From Plantago ovata (taxonomy: Eukaryota > Streptophyta > Magnoliopsida > Lamiales > Plantaginaceae): a stretch of 64,000 nt of DNA. Location: NCBI GenBank assembly GCA_028274465.1, contig CM051455.1, positions 103,662,942 through 103,726,941 of the forward strand. The letters run 5' to 3'. A program made the position numbers and the translations under genes. Position 1 is the first letter of the stretch. Each line of letters starts with the position of its first letter. Below, piece by piece: positions 11,602-21,331 of this stretch. Below the pieces are notes generated by a model, which saw only the letters and a program-made list of their open reading frames with translations, did no database searches and had not been told where the DNA came from.

Positions 11602-12862
11602 TTATTGAGGTAGTTCAATCAATCCAAGGTTATACCTTAGCATTGCGAACCTATTATCCGGTAGGGGCTTGGTAAAGATGTCAGCAAGCTGATCTTCAGT
11701 TCCTACTTTCACAACCTCAATATCACCTTTTTCCACATGATCTCTAATGAAATGATGTCTAATATCAATGTGCTTGGTCCTAGAGTGAAACTTAGGATTT
11801 TGCGTAATTGCAATAGCACTTGTATTATCACAAAAGATTGGTGTTTTCTTTGCAGAAATACCATAATCTCTTAATTGTTGCTGAATCCATAGGATTTGAG
11901 TTGTGCAACAACCAGCTGCAATGTATTCAGATTCAGTAGATGAATTGGCCACACAAGTTTGCTTCTTGCTGAACCATGATATTAATCTAGTACCCAAAAA
12001 CTGACAAGTTCCAGAGGTATTTTTTCTATCAAGAGTTGATCCACCATGATCAGCATCAGAGTAGCCAACCAATTCAAGTCCAGAATCTTTAGGATACCAT
12101 AATCCAACATTGACTGTACCTTTAACATATTTCAGAATCTTGATTGCCTTTTTGTAGTGTGATTCTCTTGGATCAGATTGGAATCTTCACACAAACAAAC
12201 ATGATACTGAATGTCAGGTCTACTTGCTGTTAAATACAACAAGGAACCAATGAGCTTACTATACTTGTGTTCTTCAACACTTTTGTCCTCTTTAGTATAG
12301 CCCAATTTGGTGCCAACACTCATAGGGATCTTTTCAGGTTTTTCATCCTCTTTGATCCTAAACTTTATGAGCATTTCTTTCGCATACTTTGCTTGATTTA
12401 TGATATTACATCTTTGAGTTGCTTGACTTGCAATCCTAGGAAATAATTCAATTTTTCCATCATACTCATTTCAAACTTATTTGTCATGAGTTTGGCAAAA
12501 TCATCACAAAGTTGCTTGTCCTTAGATCCAAAATTATGTCATCCACATAAATTTGAACTAAGATTAATTTACCATCATGGTTCATGGTAAAAAGTTTTGT
12601 CAACTTCACCTTTCTTGAAACCATTTTCCAGCAAGAACTTAGCTAAGGTATCATACCATGCTCTTGGTGCTTGCTTTAGACCATATACAGCTTTCTGAAG
12701 CTTATATACCATCTTGGTTTCTGAGGGAAGTTCAAAGCCAGGGGGTTGTTCTAGGTAGACTTCTTCAGCAAGTTCACCATTTAAGAATGCACTCTTAACA
12801 TCCATTTGGTAAACAATGAAGTCATTGTGAGCAGCAAAGGAAAAAAAGCTAATTGCATCCAA
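11602..12862 (-). pseudogene. RT-RNase H of copia element 1, left assembly copy, frame-broken
   Basis: The RNase H part (12072-11602) is intact, with YSDADHGG, SSTESEYIAAG and the C-terminal HIDIRHHFIRDHVEKGD. Upstream RT pieces lie at 12374-12132 (KLIGSLLYLTASRPDIQY) and 12862-12575 ([29 protein letters not shown]). Single-base indels separate them; the YVDD region at about 12540 is damaged. The right-hand copy (17038-18424) covers the same proteins more cleanly, so these breaks may be sequence errors at a contig end. Confidence 0.8.
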
Positions 12863-12979
12863 TCTTGCAACTGAGCATAAGACTCATCATAGTCCAATCC
12901 TTCAGTCTGACAGTAACCTTGAGCAACTAAGCGTGCTTTGTTTCTTGTTACTTCACCAGACTCGCTCACTGTTTCTGAC

Positions 12980-13079
12980 NNNNNNNNNNNNNNNNNNNNN
13001 NNNNNNNNNNNNNNNNNNNNNNNNNNNNNNNNNNNNNNNNNNNNNNNNNNNNNNNNNNNNNNNNNNNNNNNNNNNNNNN
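12980..13079. other. Assembly gap, 100 Ns
   Basis: Exactly 100 Ns, the customary placeholder for a gap of unknown size, separate two copies of the same 5.35-kb sequence. Any open frame read through this gap is meaningless. Confidence 0.98.
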
Positions 13080-16000
13080 CTTGATTGTTGTTGTTCAGCT
13101 TGCTGATTGTCAGAGTTAGTATTTTCAGCAACTGTAACTTCAATCCACCAGCACCAGGACTTGGACCTTGATGGTCATCATCGTCATCTTTCTTGTCCTT
13201 AGAATCTTCCTTCATCATCACTGGGATCAGTAGGAATGTTCTCATCTTCTCTTCTCTTCATCATCTTGTTAGAATGACTAGCTCCACGTGCTTATACAAA
13301 CAACACTTGTCACTTCCTCTTCCTCAGTTATTTGTGGGGATCAGCACCACAGGACAAAAAGACCTTGAGCATCACAGCTGTTCAGCTGGAGAGGCACTCT
13401 TAAATTTGGCCTTCATATCTCTCTGATTTGAGCAATCAGATTGGAGCTCATTTGCTGAGAATATGTCATTTCTTCAGGAAGGATGGAGTGGACAAATGTT
13501 TCGAGCTTTAACAGAGAGGATCTCTTTTTCTCGTTTGAGAGATGAAGGTGAAGATCTGAGAAATCCATTCTTCTGTCCTTTGCCAGTTGCTGACGACTTC
13601 AACAATCTTGACAAAGTTGTCCTTTTGAAGTTCAAGTAAGTTCTTCAGAACTAACTTGCTGATCTTCAGTGATGAGTACCACTTCAGTGGTCTCCTTTTG
13701 AGCCTGAAAAAGAATTTTATTTAGATCAGGATTGGTTTGGAGAATTGTTTTAGAGTTTATAGCTGAAACATGATTTACCTGCTGAGAGTCAGCAAGCTCA
13801 TGTAGTACATTTCCATTCCATGAGGAGCTGGATAGAGCATCCTCCATTTGTTCATCCTGAAATAATTATAATTAGACACAGTACTAAGCTGTCAAACTTA
13901 GTTTTTATACCAAAATTATTAACTACTACTGCTGAGCAGGGAGTGGGTTCTGGTGCAGAGGCTTCAGCAACCATCTGACTTGCATCTTGAGAAGTCTGTA
14001 GAGAAAGAATAATTTTAGCAAAAGAACAATTTTCAGAATTTGAAGTTTTACTGATGGTTGAATTAACTACCTGCTGAGGAAGGACAGGTTGTGGCTCAGT
14101 CCTTTCAGCATTAACAGTTTCTTCAGCTTCTTGGACTGTTTTCTTCAGCAGACTTCTGGTTTGCTCTAACTGAGAAAGCTGTGCGGTTTTCAGCAATCTC
14201 CCTTGTCTCTGAAATGACAAGTTGAGCAAGCATCTTGACCTTTAAGCTCACTCTCACTGCTTGTCATGAAGAGATCAATTGACTTGTTGGATGATTCTTC
14301 AATCTCCAACTCCATTTGTTTGCTTAAATCTTCCAAACAAGCTGGACTTTGTCAATTGATGTCTTGGGTGAACTTGGGCCAGTATTCTCAGCATCACGAG
14401 ATGCGTCGTTGAATAATGCTTCTTGAGTTTCAGCAACTTCAGGAACTGGAACCATTGCTATTTCAGCAACTGGTCCTTCAGCAAGCTGGGTTTCAGCAAC
14501 TTGATGAGTTGCTTGTTCAGCAACCATCTTTCAGCAGCATCAGCAAGTGCCGCTCTTTGCAGATCAGCAGCAATGTCACTTGCTGGTTCCATAGTGGATC
14601 ATCTGGAATATCTACAATGTAGATATCTGGGACTTGGGCAGGAATTTCATTTCCACTGCCTTGTGGTCTATTCTCAGTAGAGTTATCAACGTTAAGTTGA
14701 TTGTTGAAGGCTTCCGCAAACACTTCAACATTGCTGACATATGTTTCAGTAATTATTCAGCAACATCTACTGGCAAATGCGTTTCAGCATTTGTCTGGGA
14801 ATTGACTGAGGAGTCTTGGACATTAGGGACTGACTGAGAAGCCAGTGTCTTCTTTCTTTTGTTACTTGTCCGTTTTCCTCTTAGGTACGGGATTTGCTGA
14901 TGACGCTGCAGTCTGAGTGTCATCATCAGCTTTCCTCTTTTTTTTTTAGATTTCTCCAGTTTCCCAGAGTCATCTATTGTTGCCTTTTCAGCAACGGTGT
15001 TGTACACGTACCTTGTTGATTTTCTACAGCAGTTTCATTTGTGTTACCACCACCACAGCAGTTTCATCTCTAAGTTGCTGAGTGGTACATCTGCAGCTGT
15101 TGTATACCTTTCTTGCTGGCTTGTGCTGACAACATTTGCAGTTGTTGTCTTCTTAGTTTTCTTTCCAGCAATCTTAGGTACATTCTGCTTGTAGAAAGAT
15201 CTTCCCACATTGCACACAGATTTCTTGATTGGCAATGGGTTTCTTAGCTGAATCCTGAAATGTTCAAGGATATAGCATATCTTGATTCCATACATAACTG
15301 GAAAGGAAGGTGAGACCTTGTTGTCTTCTACCTTTACCTTGAACTTAGTAACACAATCAACAAGCCTGTTGAAAATGTACTTAGCCCAGTTAAGTTCCGA
15401 TTTATTTTCATAGATATGCATCAGCAATGGCCATCTTCTCAGGCCTACTTGGTCAATTCCTCCAACTTGGGAGTCAAGAACTTTTATCAGTAGCAGAGCT
15501 ACTAGACCAAGTGAATGGCAGAGATGCTTTCTCTTAACGTGCTTTGTCCAAGTCACGGGAGCTATCTCGCCTTTCTTCATTTTGCATTTCTGACGTCACT
15601 GTAGAAAGCTTCAATTTCTTCGTCAGTAGCAGTGACGTCATCTTCAGTTCCAGTGGTTGGAATCTGAAAATCTCCGCTAAATCAGTCCATTTCAGGACGA
15701 TTTGCGTGTTCTGAACATAAGTAAGGATCACTTTTTCAGTGACTCCATTACTGTCTGTAAGGGACTGGATTTCTGCATTGTTGTAGAATTCCATAGTATC
15801 AATCATGCTCACTTGCTTAGTGCGAGCAGAGATAAAGTTCATGAGGCCTTGCTGCTTGATGAACTCAAGCGCCTCTTCATTTTGGTCATCAAGTTCTTGT
15901 TCATAAAAGTACCTAATGTACTTTTCTTTTGCAAACCCTCCCCATTGCATCAACATCTCACACTTTGCAGTGTCAAGATATGACGGAGGCATAGGTTTTA

Positions 16001-16133
16001 CAGTGATTCGGTCGTTTTTCAACACAACTTTCGTTGTGTCTTGGGCCAGAGTAGTCACCGGAGCAGTGCGTGTTTCAGCACTGTCAACCTTTGACGATTT
16101 TGAGGACTTAGATAACTGTCTCTTGGGAGCCAT
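13080..16133 (-). pseudogene. Extra ORF of copia element 1, right assembly copy (5' half only)
   Basis: Starts at the ATG at 16133 (MAPKRQ) and reads through the N-terminal domain (MQWGGFAKEKYIRYFYEQEL, FNRLVDCVTKFKVKVEDNKV) into the Ala/Glu/Val-rich middle, then ends at the N gap. It matches 10695-7627. Frame breaks at about 15560, 15040, 14720, 14320, 14220 and 13850 mostly coincide with single-base gaps. The C-terminal half exists only in the left copy. Confidence 0.75.
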
Positions 16134-16266
16134 TTCTTTATAGAGCAAGAAAGATTGTACGAAAAGAGATAGTTTGCTTTTTGACCGGAGGTACAGTAGA
16201 TTCAGGCTAGAATTTGCAGAGAAAGGAAATGTGAGTTAAAGAATTTTGTCATTTCTCTAACTCCTT

Positions 16267-16276
16267 CTTTATATAG
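16267..16276 (-). promoter_or_regulatory. Internal TATA box upstream of the extra ORF (right copy)
   Basis: CTATATAAAG on the minus strand, 134 bases upstream of the ATG at 16133. Its flank (ttctctaactccttc) is the same in all three copies. Confidence 0.5.
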
Positions 16277-16614
16277 TGTCTCTGGTGTGTGAGAAACTCA
16301 ATCGATTTGAGCTCTCAGCAAGGGTAAAACAGAGAAACACTGGAGTTAGTGGAGCCTTTGCATTGAATGCGTAGTGGCCCACTAACTAAAACCGTCAGAG
16401 CACTCTCTCTCTTTGTTTTGTTAGCCGTTAGATTAGTAACTCCTTTTAATCAATGGCCACGATTGAATTTCATGTCATGATTATTGCGAGTTTATCTGTG
16501 CCAGCTTAACGTCACAAATTGATTTTACCGAGTAATAAGGGATAGATTGCTTGCTGAAATAGACAAGAATCTTTTCAGCGAGTTTGAATTAACAATCTAG
16601 ATACTTGCTGAAAG

Positions 16615-16625
16615 TTCCCCCTTAC
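16615..16625 (-). other. Internal polypurine tract-like sequence
   Basis: GTAAGGGGGAA in the element's sense shares AGGGGGAA with the true tract at 5058-5072. It recurs at 11178-11188 and 59296-59306. Extra tracts upstream of the 3' LTR have been described for sireviruses; this one lies far upstream, next to the hairpin array. Confidence 0.45.
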
Positions 16626-16663
16626 TTAGATATCTCATATTTTCTTAAGTTTAAAAGATATTT

Positions 16664-17029
16664 CTGATTTCCCGTATCAGTAAATTCTTTTGTACTTGAG
16701 ACATCCTTTGGTAAAATCTGAGAGATGAGCTTTGCTCTTTTTCTGAGTTCCCGTCTCAGAAAATTCCTTTGATACTTGAATACCTGTTTCAGTATCTTTT
16801 GATTGTCTGAGTACCCGTCTCAGCAATCCTTAAGTTCTTTCTCTTACTGAGTGCCTGTCTCAGCAAGTGATCAAGTTTCCTAACAAATACCCGTTTTGAA
16901 GGAATTACTTGCTGAATGCCTGTTTCAGCAATCATGTGTGACTTATCATTTCTTAGAAGAAATCAGTGACTTGGTCTTTTGACAGGAATACTTTGGCTTG
17001 CTGAATACCTGTTTCAGCATTCTGCCAAG
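16664..17029. other. Array of eight hairpins with a conserved TNCCYGT loop
   Basis: Positions and stems (plus strand): 16664-16680 CTGAT/ATCAG; 16740-16762 TTTCTGAG/CTCAGAAA; 16771-16796 TGAA/TTCA then GATAC/GTATC; 16801-16828 CTGAG/CTCAG then GATTG/CAATC; 16843-16867 CTGAG/CTCAG then CTT/AAG; 16877-16904 CAAA/TTTG then TTCCT/AGGAA; 16909-16931 TTGCTGAA/TTCAGCAA; 16992-17029 TGCTGAA/TTCAGCA plus GGC/GCC. Every loop is seven bases: TTCCCGT, TACCTGT, TACCCGT or TGCCTGT. In the transcript sense this is ACRGGNA. Stems differ in sequence but stay paired, which argues for selected structure. It lies between RNase H and the extra ORF. Confidence 0.8.
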
Positions 17030-17037
17030 TGTATCCT

Positions 17038-17508
17038 TTATTGAGGTAGTTCAATCAATCCAAGGTTATACCTTAGCATTGCGAACCTATTATCCGGTAG
17101 GGGCTTGGTAAAGATGTCAGCAAGCTGATCTTCAGTACCTACTTTCACAACCTCAATATCACCTTTTTCCACATGATCTCTAATGAAATGATGTCTAATA
17201 TCAATGTGCTTGGTCCTAGAGTGAAACTTAGGATTTTGCGTAATTGCAATAGCACTTGTATTATCACAAAAGATTGGTGTTTTCTTTGCAGAAATACCAT
17301 AATCTCTTAATTGTTGCTGAATCCATAGGATTTGAGCTGTGCAACAACCAGCTGCAATGTATTCAGATTCAGTAGATGAATTGGCGACACAAGTTTGCTT
17401 CTTGCTGAACCATGATATTAATCTAGTACCCAAAAACTGACAAGTTCCAGAGGTACTTTTTCTATCAAGAGTTGATCCACCATGATCAGCATCAGAATAG
17501 CCAACCAA
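17038..17508 (-). CDS. RNase H domain of copia element 1
   Basis: Last pol domain. It degrades the RNA strand of the RNA-DNA hybrid during reverse transcription. Visible: VGYSDADHGG with the first catalytic Asp, TSGTCQFLGTRLISWFSKKQ, STESEYIAAGCC with the catalytic Glu, FCDNTSAIAI with another Asp, and HIDIRHHFIRD. It ends in DIFTKPLPDNRFAMLRYNLG and a stop at 17038, the normal end of copia pol. The hairpin array begins nine bases downstream. Confidence 0.9.
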   Translation of the reverse strand: MVGYSDADHGGSTLDRKSTSGTCQFLGTRLISWFSKKQTCVANSSTESEYIAAGCCTAQILWIQQQLRDYGISAKKTPIFCDNTSAIAITQNPKFHSRTKHIDIRHHFIRDHVEKGDIEVVKVGTEDQLADIFTKPLPDNRFAMLRYNLGLIELPQ

Positions 17509-17567
17509 TTCAAGTCCAGAATCTTTAGGATACCATAATCCAACATTGACTGTACCTTTAACATATT

Positions 17568-17984
17568 TCAGTATTTGATTGCCTTTTTGTAGTGTGATTC
17601 TCTTGGATCAGATTGGAATCTTGCACACACACAAACAGCATACTGAATGTCAGGTCTACTTGCTGTTAAATACAACAAGGAACCAATGAGCTTCCTATAC
17701 TTGTGTTCTTCAACACTTTTGTCCTCTTTAGTATAGCCCAATTTGGTACCAACACTCATAGGGATCTTTTCAGGTTTTTCATCCTCTTTGATCCTAAACT
17801 TTATGAGCATTTCTTTCGCATACTTTGCTTGATTTATGAATATTCCATCTTTGAGTTGCTTGACTTGCAATCCTAGGAAATAATTCAATTTTCCCATCAT
17901 ACTCATTTCAAACTTATTTGTCATGAGTTTGGCAAAATCATCACAAAGTTGCTTGTCCTTAGATCCAAAAATTATGTCATCCAC
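17568..17984 (-). CDS. Reverse transcriptase, C-terminal part, copia element 1
   Basis: Carries the catalytic DDIIFGS motif, FEMSMMGKLNYFLGLQ and LIGSLLYLTASRPDIQYAV. A one- or two-base loss near 18003 separates it from the N-terminal part, and another near 17572 separates it from RNase H. Element 2 (59697-60812) reads through both places, so the breaks are specific to this copy or to its assembly. Confidence 0.85.
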   Translation of the reverse strand: MDDIIFGSKDKQLCDDFAKLMTNKFEMSMMGKLNYFLGLQVKQLKDGIFINQAKYAKEMLIKFRIKEDEKPEKIPMSVGTKLGYTKEDKSVEEHKYRKLIGSLLYLTASRPDIQYAVCVCARFQSDPRESHYKKAIKY

Positions 17985-18001
17985 ATAAATTTGAACTAAG
18001 A

Positions 18002-19537
18002 TTATTTACCATCATGGTTCATGGTAAATAAAGTTTTGTCAACTTCACCTTTCTTGAAACCATTTTCCAGCAAGAACTTAGCCAAGGTATCATACCATGC
18101 TCTTGGTGCTTGCTTTAGACCATATACAGCTTTCTGAAGCTTATATACCATCTTGGTTTCTGAGGGAAGTTCAAAGCCAGGGGGTTGTTCTAGGTAGACT
18201 TCTTCAGCAAGTTCACCATTTAAGAATGCACTTTTAACATCCATTTGGTAAACAATGAAGTCATTGTGAGCAGCAAAGGCCAAGAAAAGCCTAATTGCAT
18301 CCAATCTTGCAACTGGAGCGTAAGACTCATCATAGTCCAATCCTTCAGTCTGACAGTAACCTTGAGCAACTAAGCGTGCTTTGTTTCTTGTTACTTCACC
18401 AGACTCGCTCAGCTTGTTTCTGAACACCCACTTTGTACCAATAGCTTTCTTATCTTCAGCAAGTGGCACAAGTTTCCAGACTTTGTTTCTTTCAAATTGA
18501 TCCAATTCTTCTTGCATTGCCTTTATCCATTCAGAATGCTTCAAAGCTTCTTCTATGGTTTTAGGTTCAATTTCTGAAACAAAGCAAGAGAATAAAGATT
18601 CTACTTCTACGACAGTTGCTTCTTCAGCAAGTCCTTGAGTAGCTTTGGATCTAGTCACTTGGCGTTTATTAATATCGCCAATCATATCCGTAGAGGGATG
18701 ATCTCTAATCCATTTATTAACAGGTTTCCTGTTTGTTGGATCAGGATATGTTTGCTCATCAGCATGTGACTCTTCAGTATGTACTTGTTCAGTACTACTG
18801 GGAATTTGTGTCTCTGCTGAGATTTGTTCGTCAGCAACTGCTTGTTCAGCATTGCTGGATTGAGGTATTTCATCAGCAGGCACTGGAGATTGCGTAATTT
18901 CAGCAACTTCCGGAGCAACCGCATCTTTTGCTGGAAATTCTTTGTCGTGAACTATATTTATCTTGTCATGACTTGGGGGAGGAGAGTCATTGTCAGAATC
19001 ATCATTTAGTTCAATTGACTTGATTTGCCTAGCATCAGATTCAGTTCTTTGCTCATGTATGATTAGCTTTTTCATACATTCTGATATTTCTTCTTCAGCA
19101 GGCACACCTTGTGACTTTTCGTAGAATACAACATGCACAGATTCTTCAATCTTTTGTGCCTTTTTGTTGTAAACTCTATAAGCTTTACTATGCAAGGAGT
19201 AGCCAAGAAATATCGCTTCGTCTGCCTTTGGTTGAAATGTTCTTAGGTATTCTCTACCATTGTTAAGAACGAAACACTTGCAACCAAATACTCTTAGATG
19301 AGTGATGTTAGGAGGTCTTCCAACAAACAATTCATAAGGAGTTTTGTTGTATTCCTTAGTAATCAAACATCTGTTTTGAGTATAGCAGGCGGTATTAATC
19401 GCTTCAACCCAATAAGCCTCACTTATTTCAGTGTCAGCAAGCATTGTTCTTGCGGCTTCTTTCAGGGTACGATTCTTCCGTTCAGCAACACCATTTGCTG
19501 TGGTGTTCTTACTGAGGATAACTGATGTTGAATACAT
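18002..19537 (-). CDS. Integrase C-terminal region and reverse transcriptase N-terminal part, copia element 1
   Basis: The 511-codon frame begins within integrase ([16 protein letters not shown] holds the third catalytic residue, Glu). It continues through [20 protein letters not shown] and a Gln/Glu/Ser-rich linker into [61 protein letters not shown] and [16 protein letters not shown]. It ends where the frame shifts just before YVDD. This integrase-to-RT order is the copia signature. Confidence 0.9.
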   Translation of the reverse strand: MYSTSVILSKNTTANGVAERKNRTLKEAARTMLADTEISEAYWVEAINTACYTQNRCLITKEYNKTPYELFVGRPPNITHLRVFGCKCFVLNNGREYLRTFQPKADEAIFLGYSLHSKAYRVYNKKAQKIEESVHVVFYEKSQGVPAEEEISECMKKLIIHEQRTESDARQIKSIELNDDSDNDSPPPSHDKINIVHDKEFPAKDAVAPEVAEITQSPVPADEIPQSSNAEQAVADEQISAETQIPSSTEQVHTEESHADEQTYPDPTNRKPVNKWIRDHPSTDMIGDINKRQVTRSKATQGLAEEATVVEVESLFSCFVSEIEPKTIEEALKHSEWIKAMQEELDQFERNKVWKLVPLAEDKKAIGTKWVFRNKLSESGEVTRNKARLVAQGYCQTEGLDYDESYAPVARLDAIRLFLAFAAHNDFIVYQMDVKSAFLNGELAEEVYLEQPPGFELPSETKMVYKLQKAVYGLKQAPRAWYDTLAKFLLENGFKKGEVDKTLFTMNHDGK

Positions 19538-19906
19538 TTAAGGTACAATATTCAGTTATATACTGGTTTACAAACTCAGTACCATGGTCTGTCCTTATGA
19601 CTTTTACCTTGTCATTTTTCATGACTTCAAGCTTATTCAGCAAGTTAGGTATTTCAGTCTTGGTTTCAGATTTGTGCTGGATGAATACTACCCAAGTGAA
19701 TCTTGAATAGTCATCTACCACGAATAGACCATACTTCTTACCAGCATAGCTTGTTGAAGAAGATTCAAACAAGTCCATGTGCAAGAGTTGTAAAGGTTTT
19801 GTAGTTGACGGTACTGCCTTGTTCTTGAAAGAAGATTTAGTTTGCTTTCCTTGCTGACATGCATTGCAAACACCATCCTTCTTAAAAGTAACCCTAGGTA
19901 ATCCAA
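19509..19906 (-). pseudogene. Integrase core, copia element 1, frame-broken at both ends
   Basis: The frame 19784-19509 holds MDLFESSSTSYAGKKYG (first catalytic Asp), VVDDYSRFTWVVF and VIRTDHGTEFVNQYI (second Asp). Before it, the zinc-binding part (CNACQQGKQTKSSF) is in another frame. A T missing from a run near 19920 and a small deletion near 19530 explain the breaks by comparison with element 2, where the same region reads through. Confidence 0.85.
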
Positions 19907-20419
19907 CTACAAGTGCCTTTTAGACAGCTTATTTAGCGTCTTGAAGTTTAGATGACTTGTTCGTTTATGCCATAACCATGCTTTTTCAGCAAGGCAATCA
20001 TGATCTGAGACAAGGCATTTTTCAACGTTTGCTGAAGACCAATCAACGGTGTACAAGCCTCCTGATCTTCTTGCAATCATTATAACCTTTTCAGTCTCAA
20101 AATCTACAAGTTTACATTCATCACTTTTAATTTCGATGAAGTATCCTTTGTCAGCAAATTGACTCATGCTGAAAAGGTTAAACTTAAGATTTTTGACATA
20201 AAGAACTCCAGAAATGGTTATGCATCCTAACTTGACATCACCATAGCCTTTTGTAGATCCGGAGCCTCCACCAGCAAACCTTATTGTTGGAACTTTAGAC
20301 CACCGTCTATAGTTTATAAGGTTATTCTTGTTGCCCGTCATGTGCTTTCCACAACCACTATCAAAGTGCCAGATTGCATCGTTTGTCTCCGTGGCTGCAG
20401 TCTGCACAATCAAGAGCAA
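19907..20419 (-). CDS. Aspartic protease and integrase N-terminal domain, copia element 1
   Basis: IWHFDSGCGKHMTGNK carries the catalytic Asp in the DSG context typical of plant copia protease, followed by the glycine-rich FAGGGSGSTKGYGDV. The end (WLWHKRTSHLNFKTLNKLS) is the start of the GAG-pre-integrase zinc region with its paired histidines. The frame ends at a single-base loss near 19920. The enzyme would cut the Gag-Pol polyprotein. Confidence 0.85.
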   Translation of the reverse strand: MLLIVQTAATETNDAIWHFDSGCGKHMTGNKNNLINYRRWSKVPTIRFAGGGSGSTKGYGDVKLGCITISGVLYVKNLKFNLFSMSQFADKGYFIEIKSDECKLVDFETEKVIMIARRSGGLYTVDWSSANVEKCLVSDHDCLAEKAWLWHKRTSHLNFKTLNKLSKRHL

Positions 20420-20424
20420 ACAAG

Positions 20425-21331
20425 TTAATTATCCAATGATGGATGTCCATTAACACGTTCAAGAATGCATCCAGTGGAAACCCAAGTCTGAAGTTTTTCA
20501 ACTTTGACTTGTTTTCTACTTGCTGAGGAACTAGGAGATTTTGAGCTGAAAGACTTTTGACTCGTGCTGGTCAAATCCACTTTCTGATGTGGTGTCTTGC
20601 TCTGTTGACCTTTTTGCTGAACATACTTTTCAGTAAGTTCTTTTCTAGAAAGGTTCCTTCTAGTCCTAGCATTGGGATTCTTTTCTGAACTCTTAGGCTT
20701 GGTTTTCTTCATCTCTTTGAAGTATCTTTACTGACTTTGCTTATACTCATGAAAGAGTTGACTTTGCTTGGTTTTGAAACCGAGTCCACTCTTTGGAGAA
20801 TGCTGAGCTTTAGCTTCAGCAACCTTACTTGATTCAGGTTTGTCAGCAAAGGACTTCTGATTACTTTTAGTAATCTTGCCTTTAGTCTTAACAACTTGCT
20901 TTCCAACAACTTGTTTGGCGGAATGCTTCACAACATTCTTCTTCTTTCCAGTTTCCTTTTCAGCAACCTGTTTTCCTTTTAAAGTCTTGTTACTTTGAGT
21001 AGCAACAGCGGGCTTTATGGTCATAGGTACTTGATTGCATGTTCAGCAACCTTAGTTTGACCAAACTGATAGATTACTAGTGGACTACTATCAGTAGCAC
21101 GTACAAAGGAGATAGGTGATTTATTTTTTCTCAAGATTTCTACGTATCACCTTCACACGTTGCTCCTAAACCTTCTTTTTGAGATGGATCTCTCAAATAA
21201 AAGTTTAGTTCAGTCAGCATATTACTTGCTTCCACGTAGGATTTGAAATTGACTTTCATCTTTTTCATTTCTTGGATTTCAGGAAGTAACTTTAGAATTG
21301 AGGACTGATACTCTTCCAATTCTAATGCCAT
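20425..21331 (-). pseudogene. Gag C-terminal basic region, copia element 1, frame-broken
   Basis: Three overlapping open pieces (21331-21140, 21024-20728, 20712-20425) encode MALELEEYQSSILKLL, then a Lys/Ser/Gln-rich stretch and KVDLTSTSQKSFSSK. Element 2 (63994-63087) has the same order with fewer breaks. Long basic tails between the zinc knuckle and protease occur in Sirevirus Gag. The sequence suggests nucleic-acid binding; no catalytic motif is visible. Confidence 0.7.

Larger units (their letters stand above)
7627..12979. repeat. Left copy of the 5.35-kb internal duplication (assembly contig end)
   Basis: This segment matches 13080-18424 along its length and covers the 5' part of the extra ORF, the spacer with the hairpin array, RNase H and most of RT. 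Base differences and single-base gaps become dense toward the N run. For example, the RT coding region at 12180-12600 carries several indels absent from the other copy and from element 2. Confidence 0.85.
13080..18424. repeat. Right copy of the 5.35-kb internal duplication
   Basis: It begins right after the N run and repeats 7627-12979 in the same orientation. The first 1.5 kb carries many single-base deletions relative to the left copy, for example in runs at 13250-13420. That is expected of a poorly polished contig end rather than of an old duplication. Confidence 0.85.

Noticed and set aside
12781-13245. Open frame running through the 100 Ns
   Set aside because: It joins two unrelated contig ends across undetermined bases and is not a real protein.
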